Positions 37,312-44,931 of a stretch of DNA of 64,000 nt are shown here, one piece after another. The notes under the pieces are model-generated. The model worked only from the letters and a program-made list of their open reading frames with translations, made no database searches and had not been told where the DNA came from. The stretch comes from an uncultured Ectothiorhodospiraceae bacterium. GTDB taxonomy: Bacteria; Pseudomonadota; Gammaproteobacteria; UBA6429; Thiohalophilaceae. Positions within the stretch are counted from its first letter, which is position 1; every line of letters starts with the position of its first letter. The DNA lies in the NCBI GenBank assembly GCA_947259575.1, contig CAMYMU010000048.1, positions 1 through 64,000 of the forward strand, written 5' to 3'. A program made the position numbers and the translations under genes.

Positions 37312-37821
37312 TCATTCTGCCCGATCGAGTATTTCGTTTAGATCAGGATCAGCGCCAACCGCTCCGCCAAGGTCGATCTCTTCATCAGTGGCTTCACGGA
37401 TAGATAACACTTCCAGCATGAATGTCACCTCTCTACCACATAGTGGGTTATTACCGTCAACGGTTAAGGTCTTGTCGTCAAAACGAGTCACGATAAAATT
37501 TTTGGGTTCACCTTTTTCATTTTCCATGGTAATGGTCATCCCAACTTGATGATACTCCTCTGGGACATTTTCAATTCTGTCGGTAAACACCAGTGACTCA
37601 TCACGTTCACCATATAACTGTGTAGTGTCAATCGGCACTTCAATGATATCGCCGACTTTTTTACCATACAGATGTTTGGTCACTTCTTCTGACATCACAT
37701 CATTGACACCATGAACGTAACCCAGGGGGTAATCCACAGTGACAAGTACATCACCGGTTTTGGTGTCGACGACCTTATAATTTAGTTCAACGAATTTTTC
37801 GTCTTCAATTGTATCTGACAT
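37312..37821 (-). CDS. SlyD-like FKBP-type peptidyl-prolyl isomerase
   Basis: 169 residues. The FKBP domain with an insert-in-flap as in SlyD is recognisable: FVELNYKVVDTKTGDVL, PLGYVHGV, the flap insert (about 65-125), and the closing VDGNNPLCGREVTFMLEVL. It lacks the His-rich metal-binding tail of E. coli SlyD and ends in an acidic tail. Likely a folding helper or chaperone. It lies in the accessory group downstream of the apr genes, with the TPR gene 10 nt after it. A role in folding sulfur-oxidation proteins is only suggested by location. Confidence 0.82.
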   Translation of the reverse strand: MSDTIEDEKFVELNYKVVDTKTGDVLVTVDYPLGYVHGVNDVMSEEVTKHLYGKKVGDIIEVPIDTTQLYGERDESLVFTDRIENVPEEYHQVGMTITMENEKGEPKNFIVTRFDDKTLTVDGNNPLCGREVTFMLEVLSIREATDEEIDLGGAVGADPDLNEILDRAE

Positions 37822-37879
37822 AACTTAAAAACCTGTTTTAGTGCCCTAATCTTAGAACCCCTGTTTAAAAACACAGAAC

Positions 37880-38230
37880 TTAGAAAAGGGTACAACCAAA
37901 AATTTTTACTTTGTCTTTTTCAAAACCCAGCACGAGTCTGCCCAGCCACTCGCCTTTGTCCTTCTTATTAATCACTTTATAAAGAACCGTGATATGTTCA
38001 CCACGACGTATCATGCCAAGATATGTATAATCGTCTGACAGGTTTTTCGTAAGCTCACTTCTCGCAAACTGCTTACCCATTTCGACTTCGTTGGCACCCT
38101 GCATCAACGTACTGGAAAACTGTCGAGTAAACGCACCGTAGTTTCCTTCATTAGAGTATTTGACCAGATCCGCCCACATAGGGTGGGCTAGCTCTAAAAT
38201 CTCTTCATCTGTTTTTTCAATAATATTCAT
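37880..38230 (-). CDS. Small hypothetical protein (possible NTF2-like fold)
   Basis: 116 residues, soluble. The helix-rich first half (DEEILELAHPMWADLVKYSN, YGAFTRQFSS) and strand-rich second half (YTYLGMIRRGEHITVLYKVI, WLGRLVLGFEKDKVKIFGC) resemble NTF2-like or DUF3887-like small alpha+beta proteins; this is by eye only. It lies between the apr terminators and the SlyD-like gene, about 58 nt upstream of the latter. No function recognised. Confidence 0.55.
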   Translation of the reverse strand: MNIIEKTDEEILELAHPMWADLVKYSNEGNYGAFTRQFSSTLMQGANEVEMGKQFARSELTKNLSDDYTYLGMIRRGEHITVLYKVINKKDKGEWLGRLVLGFEKDKVKIFGCTLF

Positions 38231-38321
38231 CTAACTAACTCCATTAAAAAAACACAATGTTCTTTTATATACGATCTAAAACGAGGTAAACAAGGCCCTG
38301 AATAGATCTTAAGGAATAGAT

Positions 38322-38359
38322 AAAAAAAGGACCAACACTATATATGTCAGTCCTTTTTT
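38322..38359. terminator. Bidirectional terminator-like hairpin downstream of aprA
   Basis: AAAAAAGGAC / GTCCTTTTTT stem with a 17-nt loop; it works as a T-tailed stem on either strand. It separates the apr operon from the hypothetical/SlyD group. Confidence 0.65.
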
Positions 38360-38376
38360 AAGAGCAAATATTTTTA

Positions 38377-38413
38377 AGTGGCCTGACCCAGCTAATATCC
38401 GGGCCAGGCCACT
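38377..38413 (-). terminator. Long hairpin immediately after aprA
   Basis: A perfect 9-bp stem AGTGGCCTG / CAGGCCACT with further inner pairing (CCC / GGG), 7 nt after the aprA stop, followed on the minus strand by TTAAAAATA. Likely a first terminator or a 3'-end protecting structure before the one at 38322-38359. Confidence 0.6.
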
Positions 38414-38419
38414 ATTTGC

Positions 38420-39643
38420 TTAGTGGTGACCTTCTGCTTTCAGTTTAGCCAGGTCTTCGTCCTCGATGTCACCTACAAGGTGGTATAGAGGCGCTTTTTC
38501 CATGGTGTATTCACCTGTCTTAGGATCACGACGAGATACTGTCAGTACGTGCCAGTTCTCATCATCAACCTTCATGGCATCACCACGGTAGTAGTAACCA
38601 GGCCAACGTGTTTCCTTACGGAACAACGTATGCTGGAACACAGCTTCTGAAGTAAGGAAACGATGCTTAAGTTCCCATGCACGTAATAGTTCATGGATAT
38701 CTTCAGCAGCAACTTTGTCCAGATCTTCACCCAGAACCTTCATCTTCTTAAGACCAATGTGCAGGAGCTTGTCGTTGGTCATGTAGTTCACACCAAAACC
38801 ACCGCAGTACTCATCCATCAGCTTCTGCAGACGGTCAAGCCCCTGACGTGGGTTGATGTAGTTAGGGTTAACAGAACCAGCAACGATTTCGTTACGGCCT
38901 ACAGTATAAGTTTCCAGAGGCTTGAAGATCTCTTCTTTACGACGTTGGATCTGAGCGTCAGTAACACGAATGCCTTCTGCTTTGCCGTCATCGATATATT
39001 TACAGGCAGCTTTAGCAGCGAGACGACCTTCAGTAAACGAACCTGATGAGAATGCGTGAGGTGTACCACCTACCGCATCACCCGCACCGAACAGACCTTC
39101 AATAGTCGTCATGCGGTTATAACCCCAGAAATACTCATCTGGTGAAACATCTTCAGGACCTGAACACCATGCACCACAACCAGTAGCGTGTGAACCCATT
39201 ACATATGGCTCAGAAGTGGTTAATTCAGGGTTCTCATATTTTGGATCTACATCTGTAGCAGCCCAAAGTACCGCCTGACCAACAGTCATACCCAGGAAGT
39301 TATGCCAACCGATCTCTTCAAGATGAGGATCCTGGAAGGCTTCCATAGTAACCATGTGAATTGGACCACGACCCGCATTCACCTCGCTGATGATTGCGTG
39401 GTTACGTAAACAAGTTGGAATTGGACGGTGAGTGGTGTGAGACGCTTCTGGGTCCAGGTATTCTTTACCCACCATTTCCTGCAGTGCAGGGAACCACTTT
39501 GACTCATACTCTTCGCCGTAAGCATTCTGCGTATAAGTTTTCAGGTGCAGGAAGTAAGCACCAACAGGGCCGTAACCATCTTTGAATCGAGCCAGAACGA
39601 TACGGTTTTCCATTTGAGTCATCTTCGCACCCGCTTCAATCAT
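38420..39643 (-). CDS. aprA: Adenylylsulfate reductase alpha subunit, C-terminal portion (aprA interrupted)
   Basis: 407 residues starting MIEAGAKMTQMENRIVLARF, which is the middle of AprA, not a natural N-terminus. It contains the conserved RFKDGYGPVGAY, PTCLRNH, GSHATGCGAWCSGPED, GLFGAGDAVGG, and the C-terminal RWPGYYYRGD segment. The ATG overlaps the TGA of the upstream AprA portion (ATGA). Just upstream in this frame the codons read SGSAYGL, as in intact AprA. About 40-45 residues that the family has between NVRTGNYH and SGSAYGLM are absent here, and the two halves are in different frames. This is therefore a deletion or frameshift mutation or an assembly error, not two normal genes. Confidence 0.85.
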   Translation of the reverse strand: MIEAGAKMTQMENRIVLARFKDGYGPVGAYFLHLKTYTQNAYGEEYESKWFPALQEMVGKEYLDPEASHTTHRPIPTCLRNHAIISEVNAGRGPIHMVTMEAFQDPHLEEIGWHNFLGMTVGQAVLWAATDVDPKYENPELTTSEPYVMGSHATGCGAWCSGPEDVSPDEYFWGYNRMTTIEGLFGAGDAVGGTPHAFSSGSFTEGRLAAKAACKYIDDGKAEGIRVTDAQIQRRKEEIFKPLETYTVGRNEIVAGSVNPNYINPRQGLDRLQKLMDEYCGGFGVNYMTNDKLLHIGLKKMKVLGEDLDKVAAEDIHELLRAWELKHRFLTSEAVFQHTLFRKETRWPGYYYRGDAMKVDDENWHVLTVSRRDPKTGEYTMEKAPLYHLVGDIEDEDLAKLKAEGHH

Positions 39644-40221
39644 AAGACCGTAAGCAGAACCCGATCGTGATAGTTACCAGTACGAACGTTGAAACCAACG
39701 GCACCCGCTACGCGGTTTTCCTTGGCTTCGTCCATTAACAGGTGTGTTACACAGACGCGGTTGAATACCTTGTCAGCTGAGTTCTTTGCAGCTTCAGCTA
39801 CGAGCGGCTTGTATGATTCACCATGAATCATGATCTGCCAACGACCTTCACGCAGGTAAGCGCCGGTCTTCTCGTTGCGCATGATAGGCATGCCCCAATC
39901 CTCGAACTGGTGTACAGCCGAGTCAACGTGACGCGCCATATCAAATGCCAGATCTTCACGTACCATACCCATTAGGTCGATACGCGCGTAACGTACGTGA
40001 TCTTCCGGGTTGTTCTCGCCGAAGCGGGTACCCATGTAACAGTTGATCGCATATAAACCCTGGGCAACGGCACCAGAACGATCGATGTTAGCTTTTTCAG
40101 CAATCACGATCTTTTTGTTCTGGCCCCAATATCTTGCTTCAAACGCAGCACCGGTACCACCAAGGCCCGCACCAGCAACCAGGACGTCGATATCGTCTTC
40201 AATAATTGTCTTGTAGCCCAT
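39640..40221 (-). CDS. aprA: Adenylylsulfate reductase alpha subunit, N-terminal portion (aprA interrupted)
   Basis: 193 residues. It begins with the FAD-binding Rossmann motif VLVAGAGLGGTGAAFEARYW and contains DRSGAVAQGLYAINCYMG and VRTGNYH (His185, codon at 39667-39669). The last eight residues (DRVLLTVL) are out-of-frame read-through after the junction. AprA forms a complex with AprB and in sulfur oxidisers converts sulfite + AMP to APS, with FAD as the catalytic cofactor. It directly follows aprB (the stop of aprB and the ATG of aprA share one base). Lacking the rest of the FAD domain, the fragment alone should not be active. Confidence 0.85.
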   Translation of the reverse strand: MGYKTIIEDDIDVLVAGAGLGGTGAAFEARYWGQNKKIVIAEKANIDRSGAVAQGLYAINCYMGTRFGENNPEDHVRYARIDLMGMVREDLAFDMARHVDSAVHQFEDWGMPIMRNEKTGAYLREGRWQIMIHGESYKPLVAEAAKNSADKVFNRVCVTHLLMDEAKENRVAGAVGFNVRTGNYHDRVLLTVL

Positions 40222-40703
40222 TAGTAGTAAACCCCTTCTTTAATTTCCAAGCCATTTGATTCCAGGGTGTGTAAACCACCATCATCCATACGGACATACT
40301 TAGGCTCGTTATACAATAATTCACTCTTACGCACTTCGTCATTTGGTGCAGCGGCTTCAGACAGCTTAGGATGTCCTGAGCCCCAAGGCTTAGTTGTGAT
40401 TGGCGCTAAAAGATCCATATCTTTTTTGCCGTTGCGGAACTTGATGCGCCAGGCGATAACACCTTTCTCTTCATCACGATGCACGCGTACAGAGTGACCT
40501 AATGGAGCAAAGTCAGCATAACCACGTACGTCAATCGCGTGGTGAGGGCAGGCCTTTACGCAGGAATAACATTCCCAGCACATGTTTGGCTCAATGTTAT
40601 AAGCACGACGCAGACCTTTATCGATGTGCATGATATCGGATGGGCAGATATCTACACACTGTCCACAACCATCACAACGAGTCATATATACAAAAGTAGG
40701 CAT
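40221..40703 (-). CDS. aprB: Adenylylsulfate reductase beta subunit, 2x[4Fe-4S]
   Basis: 160 residues. Two ferredoxin motifs, CDGCGQCVDICP (residues 10-21) and CWECYSCVKACP (about 42-53), carry two [4Fe-4S] clusters that move electrons between AprA FAD and the membrane anchor. The C-terminal tail (about 75-160) is the AprB-specific extension that embraces AprA. Full length and intact. It lies between aprM and aprA, 39 nt after aprM, and joins aprA by a 1-nt overlap. Confidence 0.93.
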   Translation of the reverse strand: MPTFVYMTRCDGCGQCVDICPSDIMHIDKGLRRAYNIEPNMCWECYSCVKACPHHAIDVRGYADFAPLGHSVRVHRDEEKGVIAWRIKFRNGKKDMDLLAPITTKPWGSGHPKLSEAAAPNDEVRKSELLYNEPKYVRMDDGGLHTLESNGLEIKEGVYY

Positions 40704-40742
40704 AATATTCTCTCTTTCTTATAGAAATAGTTAAATTAATGT

Positions 40743-41594
40743 TTAGTAGTGGTTTGCTGGTTCACGTCGGATACCAGGTCCCATGTTAGGTGGATTCTTA
40801 CCCATGTAGGTTGGGATATCCGGGAATCTTGCATGTACTGCTGGATCTGATAGATCGAAATCCGCAGGTAAGTTCAGGTTTGAACCATCGGCCTTAGCAA
40901 TACGCTTCTGTAATGCTGCCGCAGGCTTAAAGAACATATGAGCAAACTTGGACCACAATACGGTAGAAAACAGCGTTGTGTTTGCAAGGATGAATAATGC
41001 AAAGAACAGGGTTGTTAAGCCCATGTCAGCAACGTTACCACCATTAAACTGCATATAAGACCAGATTAATCCGAATGTCGCTGTAGTTAACAGAGAAACA
41101 ATGAAAAGATCCGCACGACGCAGCTGATACCATTTTACACCTTCTGAATTCACATCAACTCGAATGAAGAACCAGAACCAGTAACCACCAACAGCCAGCA
41201 TGATTGCACCGATATGCCACAGCTGCGCGGTGAGAGCACTGGTTGAAATACCAAAGATCATCAGGATTGTCGTCGCAACAAATAGAATGAAACCGTACAT
41301 GGTTAAAAGGTGTGAAAGTCGACGCTTCGTGTTTTGGAATTCGCCAGAAGTTAAAACTTCGTTGGCTAGTGTTGCAACCGCAAGGCCGGCTTTTTCACCC
41401 GTACCGACAGTACGCTTAGCGCTTTTCTTTGCTTTTTCTGAATCTGCAAAAAAGTACTTCGCACTTTTCTTATGAATCATGTCAAGTATTGTGCCGCCAG
41501 CGACAAGTACAGCCATGACAATGAGGTACCACTGCATGACTTCAGGCGTTATAAAAGATACCGAAAGCTCGGCAAAGGGATTGGTCGCAAACAT
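40743..41594 (-). CDS. aprM: AprM: membrane anchor of adenylylsulfate reductase
   Basis: 283 residues with about five to six membrane helices (near 18-38, 85-115, 120-140, 165-185, 195-215). His residues in helices (LSHLLTMYGF, LWHIGAIML) could be haem ligands. Its place directly before aprBA matches the aprMBA arrangement of many sulfur-oxidising gammaproteobacteria, where AprM is the proposed quinone-linked anchor. The name is based on this arrangement and general resemblance; biochemistry of AprM is limited. Confidence 0.85.
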   Translation of the reverse strand: MFATNPFAELSVSFITPEVMQWYLIVMAVLVAGGTILDMIHKKSAKYFFADSEKAKKSAKRTVGTGEKAGLAVATLANEVLTSGEFQNTKRRLSHLLTMYGFILFVATTILMIFGISTSALTAQLWHIGAIMLAVGGYWFWFFIRVDVNSEGVKWYQLRRADLFIVSLLTTATFGLIWSYMQFNGGNVADMGLTTLFFALFILANTTLFSTVLWSKFAHMFFKPAAALQKRIAKADGSNLNLPADFDLSDPAVHARFPDIPTYMGKNPPNMGPGIRREPANHY

Positions 41595-41969
41595 GTTGTT
41601 TTCCTCAGACTAGTTATACTCGAGCCTCCTCCATCGAAGACCCTGTGAATTATTTTGGTGGCATAGAGTACCCCTAAAAGGGCGAACCGTCTAGAATGTA
41701 TGCGTTAACACCCCATACATATAATTTATACCCTCAACTTATCTGCTAGTGATTAATACCCTACAATTTTTATCTATAACCTTATATATTGTAAGTTTAT
41801 ATTATTCTTAATAAAAACATACCGACCATGGCACAAGGCTGCACACAGGTGAAAAAAGATGATTAGCCATATCGTTGGAGAACACATATATAGAGTAGAT
41901 ATATTAAGTATGACTAGTGCTTCCACGACCAGAACAAACAAAGTGAGTTAAGAAGCACTGAACGATGTG

Positions 41970-42180
41970 CTAAGGGCTTCTAATGTGGAGTATGAGAAGA
42001 CGAAGTACGGGTAGGCTAACGATTTATCCTGTTAGCGGGAGCACACATGAAATACATCAAGTTCCATGGAGAGTCTCGTTATCCTGGTTTCTACTATTTC
42101 TAAGCAATTTGGACAATCGAGTCGCATAAGAGTTAACAAAGACCCGGCTAGCAATAACCGGGGATTTTTGAACCTCCACT
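41970..42180 (+). pseudogene. Decayed remnant resembling the C-terminal part of a second AprA
   Basis: On the plus strand a frame at 42020-42103 reads RFILLAGAHMKYIKFHGESR then YPGFYYF and stop. This resembles the conserved AprA region (A-H-M-K/R-x-I-x-F-R-E-E-S-R-Y-P-G-F-Y-Y). An upstream piece in another frame (ALNDVLRA, about 41960-41990) and a downstream piece in a third frame (RVNKDPASNN, about 42130-42165) also recall the flanking AprA segments. Several frameshifts and stops make it non-functional. It differs from the local aprA (RWPGYYYRGD), so it may be a relic of a different AprA lineage. Resemblance is by eye over short stretches. Confidence 0.4.
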
Positions 42181-42224
42181 ACCAACACACATAATTTCTC
42201 CCTAGCCGCAATACCCTTTAAAGC

Positions 42225-42241
42225 TCTGACACTATCTGACA
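42225..42241 (+). promoter_or_regulatory. 17-bp direct-repeat operator, copy a
   Basis: TCTGACACTATCTGACA, identical to the sites at 43084-43100 and (reverse complement) 50567-50583. The TCTGACA word repeats with a 10-bp period, as in OmpR/PhoB-family binding sites. It lies 81 bp upstream of the 44-aa membrane peptide gene. Confidence 0.65.
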
Positions 42242-42321
42242 GTTCAGACATTGATCCACTTTGTGAATTGTTATTTCATATAGACAGATAGACCTAAAAC
42301 ACTTTTAAAGTAATATTCACA

Positions 42322-42456
42322 ATGACAAATACGATTCAATATATAAAATATGTAACGAAGTGGACTTTTCTATTTTTGATTGTTCTGACGGTTTTGGCCG
42401 TTAGTTTTACGATACTAGGTTGGTTGTTATTTGAATTTATCGTTTATCTAGTGTGA
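42322..42456 (+). CDS. 44-aa single-pass membrane peptide
   Basis: A short gene from ATG 42322 to TGA 42454-42456. The product has a polar start (MTNTIQYIKYVTKW) and one long hydrophobic helix (TFLFLIVLTVLAVSFTILGW, then LLFEFIVYLV). No strong ribosome binding site is seen. It is supported by its position: the 17-bp operator is 81 nt upstream and a good terminator starts 47 nt downstream. Small membrane peptides often tune sensor kinases or channels; a link to the nearby two-component genes or MscS is inference. No family recognised. Confidence 0.5.
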   Translation: MTNTIQYIKYVTKWTFLFLIVLTVLAVSFTILGWLLFEFIVYLV

Positions 42457-42502
42457 ATCGCTAGTATGGCAACAAAGACTCCCCCCACATCCTTGCTATA
42501 AC

Positions 42503-42539
42503 ACCAGGCATACTTGTTATGTCTGGTTTCCTTATTTTA
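42503..42539 (+). terminator. Rho-independent terminator of the 44-aa peptide gene
   Basis: A 10-bp stem ACCAGGCATA / TATGTCTGGT (one G-T pair) with a 5-nt loop, then TTCCTTATTTTA. Confidence 0.65.
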
Positions 42540-42974
42540 TGAAGATTTTTGTGTACATTTATTGATTAAATGTCGATGAACAAATTCAGTTATCTTGAAA
42601 TAACTATAGTCTTTATCAGAGATTTGTGGGCGAGCTACTATGTCATTGGCACCTGCACGTTGTGCCTGAGTTTTAGAGATATTCGATGCATTGTCGACGA
42701 GAATAATTATACACGGACTCTTGTCATCAAACTCCTTTCGTAACATCTTACTCAGCTGATACCCATCGAGCGGAGATAAACGATCTGATAAAACCAATAA
42801 ATCTGGTTTTAAGTTCTGAACGTCCTCGATGATGGTACTGGTATTCTTTTTATCTCTAACATCGAACTCACAGTACCTTAAAAAATGTGTGAGCAAATAC
42901 CGATCATCATTATGATCAGCATAGATCAGTATCCTTGGCTGTAGATTCATCGTATTGGCATGTCTATCTATCAT
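42537..42974 (-). CDS. Atypical (degenerate) receiver-domain protein
   Basis: 145 residues, a single CheY-like fold. The receiver pattern is clear (RILIYADHNDDRYLL, KPDLLVLSDRLSPLDGYQL, CIIILVDNA, AGANDIVARPQ), but key residues are changed. The phospho-acceptor position is Ser followed by Asp (VLSDRL instead of a LLDxxL pattern), the first acidic-pair residue is Ala (YAD), and the conserved Lys-Pro is Arg-Pro. It may work without phosphorylation. It is divergent from mscS, and the shared intergenic region has two copies (one exact, one degenerate) of the 17-bp direct-repeat motif. The ATG has GGA 8 nt upstream. Confidence 0.7.
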   Translation of the reverse strand: MIDRHANTMNLQPRILIYADHNDDRYLLTHFLRYCEFDVRDKKNTSTIIEDVQNLKPDLLVLSDRLSPLDGYQLSKMLRKEFDDKSPCIIILVDNASNISKTQAQRAGANDIVARPQISDKDYSYFKITEFVHRHLINKCTQKSS

Positions 42975-43083
42975 GTTATTTCCATTACTGTTTTATTAAT
43001 CATAGCGTTGAGAGGCTATCTGCTTTTTAGTTATGAGTAAGTGTAATAGGCTTTCGGTCATGTTACCTGTGAGTTTGAGTTGA

Positions 43084-43100
43084 TCTGACACTATCTGACA
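43084..43100 (+). promoter_or_regulatory. 17-bp direct-repeat operator, copy b
   Basis: TCTGACACTATCTGACA, exact copy. It lies 110 bp upstream of the atypical receiver gene (minus strand) and about 225 bp upstream of mscS. Confidence 0.65.
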
Positions 43101-43169
43101 TTCATCATAGATAAACACAGGTTATATTTATAAGAACAAGTCTGTTTTTTTGCCGGCTATTTTGCTAAA

Positions 43170-43186
43170 TGTCAGATACTGTCAAT
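43170..43186 (+). promoter_or_regulatory. 17-bp direct-repeat operator, degenerate copy c
   Basis: TGTCAGATACTGTCAAT matches the motif (TGTCAGATAGTGTCAGA) at 14 of 17 positions, in plus orientation. It ends 15 bp before the candidate -35 of mscS, a typical activator position. Confidence 0.5.
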
Positions 43187-43201
43187 TCCTACCAAATTAT
43201 G

Positions 43202-43229
43202 TTGTCGTATCCTCTAACTACTTCATAAT
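43202..43229 (+). promoter_or_regulatory. Candidate promoter of mscS
   Basis: TTGTCG (43202-43207), a 16-nt spacer and CATAAT (43224-43229), about 97 nt upstream of the mscS ATG and just downstream of operator copy c. Confidence 0.35.
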
Positions 43230-43325
43230 CTCGCTTTAAGAAATATTTTTACTTGGAGAAAGTAGAACAACTAATCTTAGTAAATCTTTATTACCACGAA
43301 CATTCAATATGCGGGGAGATTCATT

Positions 43326-44150
43326 ATGGAAATAAATTTAGAAGAATATCAAAGTTTAATTGAAACATACGCCATCCCATGGGGTATAAAAATTATTGCC
43401 GCCATCGCTATTTTTGTCATAGGTCGCTACCTTTCTAAAATAATTGTCAGACTGTTAAAGAAGGTTATGATTAAGGCGAAACTTGATGAAACTATCAGTA
43501 ACTTTTTAGGCAGTATTGCCCAAGCTATTTTAACTGTTGTTGTCATCATCGCTGCTTTAGAGCAACTCGGTGTAAATACAACCTCTGTGCTCGCAATATT
43601 TGCGGCTGCAGGTTTAGCAGTCGGTCTTGCATTTAAAGACTCATTATCTAACTTTGCATCAGGGATCATGTTGATCCTGTTTAAGCCATTCAAATTGGGA
43701 GATTTTGTGGAAGCTGCCGGTGTCTCGGGCGTTGTTGAAAACATTCGTATCTTTAATACCGTAATGAAAACTGGTGATAACCGGGAGATTACAGTTCCAA
43801 ACTCGCAAATCTATGGTGGAATTATTACCAACTTTAGCGCACGAGAAACACGTCGTATTGACTTGGTAATTGGGATTGGCTATGACGATAACATTGGAAC
43901 AGCCAAGCAACTTATCCAAGATATCATTAGCCAGGAATCACGAATTCTATCTGATCCTGAACCAACAATTATGGTGTTAGAGCTCGGTGAAAGCAGTATC
44001 GATATCGCTGTCCGCCCATGGGTTAACAGTGGCGACTATTGGGTAGTAAGAGCCGATCTTCTACAAACAATCAAAGAAAAGTTTGATGCTGAAGGTTTAT
44101 CAATACCTTACCCACAACGTGATTTGCATCTCCACCAAGTAGCTGCTTAG
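43326..44150 (+). CDS. mscS: Small-conductance mechanosensitive channel MscS
   Basis: 274 residues. Three N-terminal membrane helices (about 17-37, 62-85, 88-115) end in the pore-lining Gly/Ala-rich TM3 (ILAIFAAAGLAVGLAFKDSLSNFASG). Then come the MscS beta domain (FKLGDFVEAAGVSGVVENIRI, TVPNSQI) and the C-terminal alpha/beta domain (PWVNSGDYWVVRADLLQTIKE). Length fits minimal E. coli-type MscS. It releases solutes at hypo-osmotic shock. GGGGAG lies before the ATG. The DUF481 gene begins 22 nt later, so the two form an operon, likely controlled through the direct-repeat sites upstream. Confidence 0.93.
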   Translation: MEINLEEYQSLIETYAIPWGIKIIAAIAIFVIGRYLSKIIVRLLKKVMIKAKLDETISNFLGSIAQAILTVVVIIAALEQLGVNTTSVLAIFAAAGLAVGLAFKDSLSNFASGIMLILFKPFKLGDFVEAAGVSGVVENIRIFNTVMKTGDNREITVPNSQIYGGIITNFSARETRRIDLVIGIGYDDNIGTAKQLIQDIISQESRILSDPEPTIMVLELGESSIDIAVRPWVNSGDYWVVRADLLQTIKEKFDAEGLSIPYPQRDLHLHQVAA

Positions 44151-44171
44151 CCTAAATCTAGGAAAAACTTT

Positions 44172-44882
44172 ATGTTAAAGAAAATACTAATCATGTCTGG
44201 ACTGCTAATAGCAGGTTCTGTTTCAGCTGCTGAAACTAAAGACAGTAAATGGAGCGGCGATGCTGAACTCGGTTATCTCAAAACTACAGGTAATACCGAA
44301 ACAGAATCCCTGCATCTGAAAGGCAAAATAATCAATGACCGTAACAAATGGCGTCATACGGCTACTCTAGAGATTGTCGATAAAAGTGATAACAATACTA
44401 CCACTGCTAAACGCTGGTACATAACTGGCAAGAGTGACTATAAAATAGATGATAAGTCCTATCTGTTTGTGTTACTTAGCTATGAAGACGATGAGTTCTC
44501 TGGATATGAATATCAGACAAATGAAGTTTTTGGTTACGGTTACACTGTGATTAAACAGGAAGATCTGATTTTAGCACTGGAAGCTGGTGCTGGTGCTCGC
44601 CAAAGCAAGCCCATCAATGCTTCATCAACGAATGAAGGTATCATACGTGGCGCTGCTAACCTAGAATGGAAAATCAGTAAAACATCCACATTTAACCAGT
44701 TATTATCGGTCGATGTAGGTGAAGACTCCACGATTTCACGTTCAGCGAGCACTTTGACGATGAATATAGTCGGAAATCTTTCCGCTAAAATATCATACAG
44801 TATCAAGCATACCTCAGATGTACCGCCTGCGATTGAAAAAAAGGACACAGAAACAATCGTGACGTTAGTCTATAAGTTTTAA
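44172..44882 (+). CDS. DUF481 (YdiY-like) outer-membrane beta-barrel protein
   Basis: 236 residues with a signal peptide (about 1-19, cleavage after VSA). The rest alternates strands typical of a small barrel: WSGDAELGYLKTTGNTETES (the DUF481 'GNT(E)' signature), WRHTATLEIVDK, YITGKSDYKI, YLFVLLSYEDDEFSGYEYQT, and it ends on an aromatic (VTLVYKF) as outer-membrane proteins do. DUF481 proteins are salt- or acid-induced in some bacteria; exact function unknown. Co-transcribed with mscS (22-nt gap), which suggests an osmotic-stress role. Confidence 0.85.
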   Translation: MLKKILIMSGLLIAGSVSAAETKDSKWSGDAELGYLKTTGNTETESLHLKGKIINDRNKWRHTATLEIVDKSDNNTTTAKRWYITGKSDYKIDDKSYLFVLLSYEDDEFSGYEYQTNEVFGYGYTVIKQEDLILALEAGAGARQSKPINASSTNEGIIRGAANLEWKISKTSTFNQLLSVDVGEDSTISRSASTLTMNIVGNLSAKISYSIKHTSDVPPAIEKKDTETIVTLVYKF

Positions 44883-44900
44883 ATAAAGTTGTTTTGTCGG

Positions 44901-44926
44901 TACCAGTAGGAGTCAAACTACTGGTA
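44901..44926. terminator. Hairpin between convergent genes
   Basis: A perfect 9-bp stem TACCAGTAG / CTACTGGTA with an 8-nt loop between the DUF481 gene and the CHASE2 kinase gene. The T run is poor, so terminator strength is uncertain. Confidence 0.5.
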
Positions 44927-44931
44927 TCGGT

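Larger units (their letters stand above)
41595..42321. other. apr upstream region
   Basis: Between aprM and the 44-aa peptide gene. Holds the apr promoter region (not resolved), the AprA-like remnant, a small CCCGG / CCGGG hairpin with a T run (42143-42169) and the 17-bp direct-repeat site at 42225. No intact gene is supported; a 64-codon minus-strand frame here (42057-42251) looks spurious. Confidence 0.4.

Noticed and set aside
39640-39643. ATGA overlap read as normal translational coupling of two separate apr genes
   Set aside because: The downstream part begins in the middle of AprA and the codons before its ATG (SGSAYGL) are family sequence, so this is a broken gene rather than two genes.
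42057-42251. 64-codon minus-strand frame beginning MSELSDSVRALKG
   Set aside because: No ribosome binding site. It overlaps the AprA-like remnant and the 17-bp operator, the latter encoding its first residues. No family resemblance.
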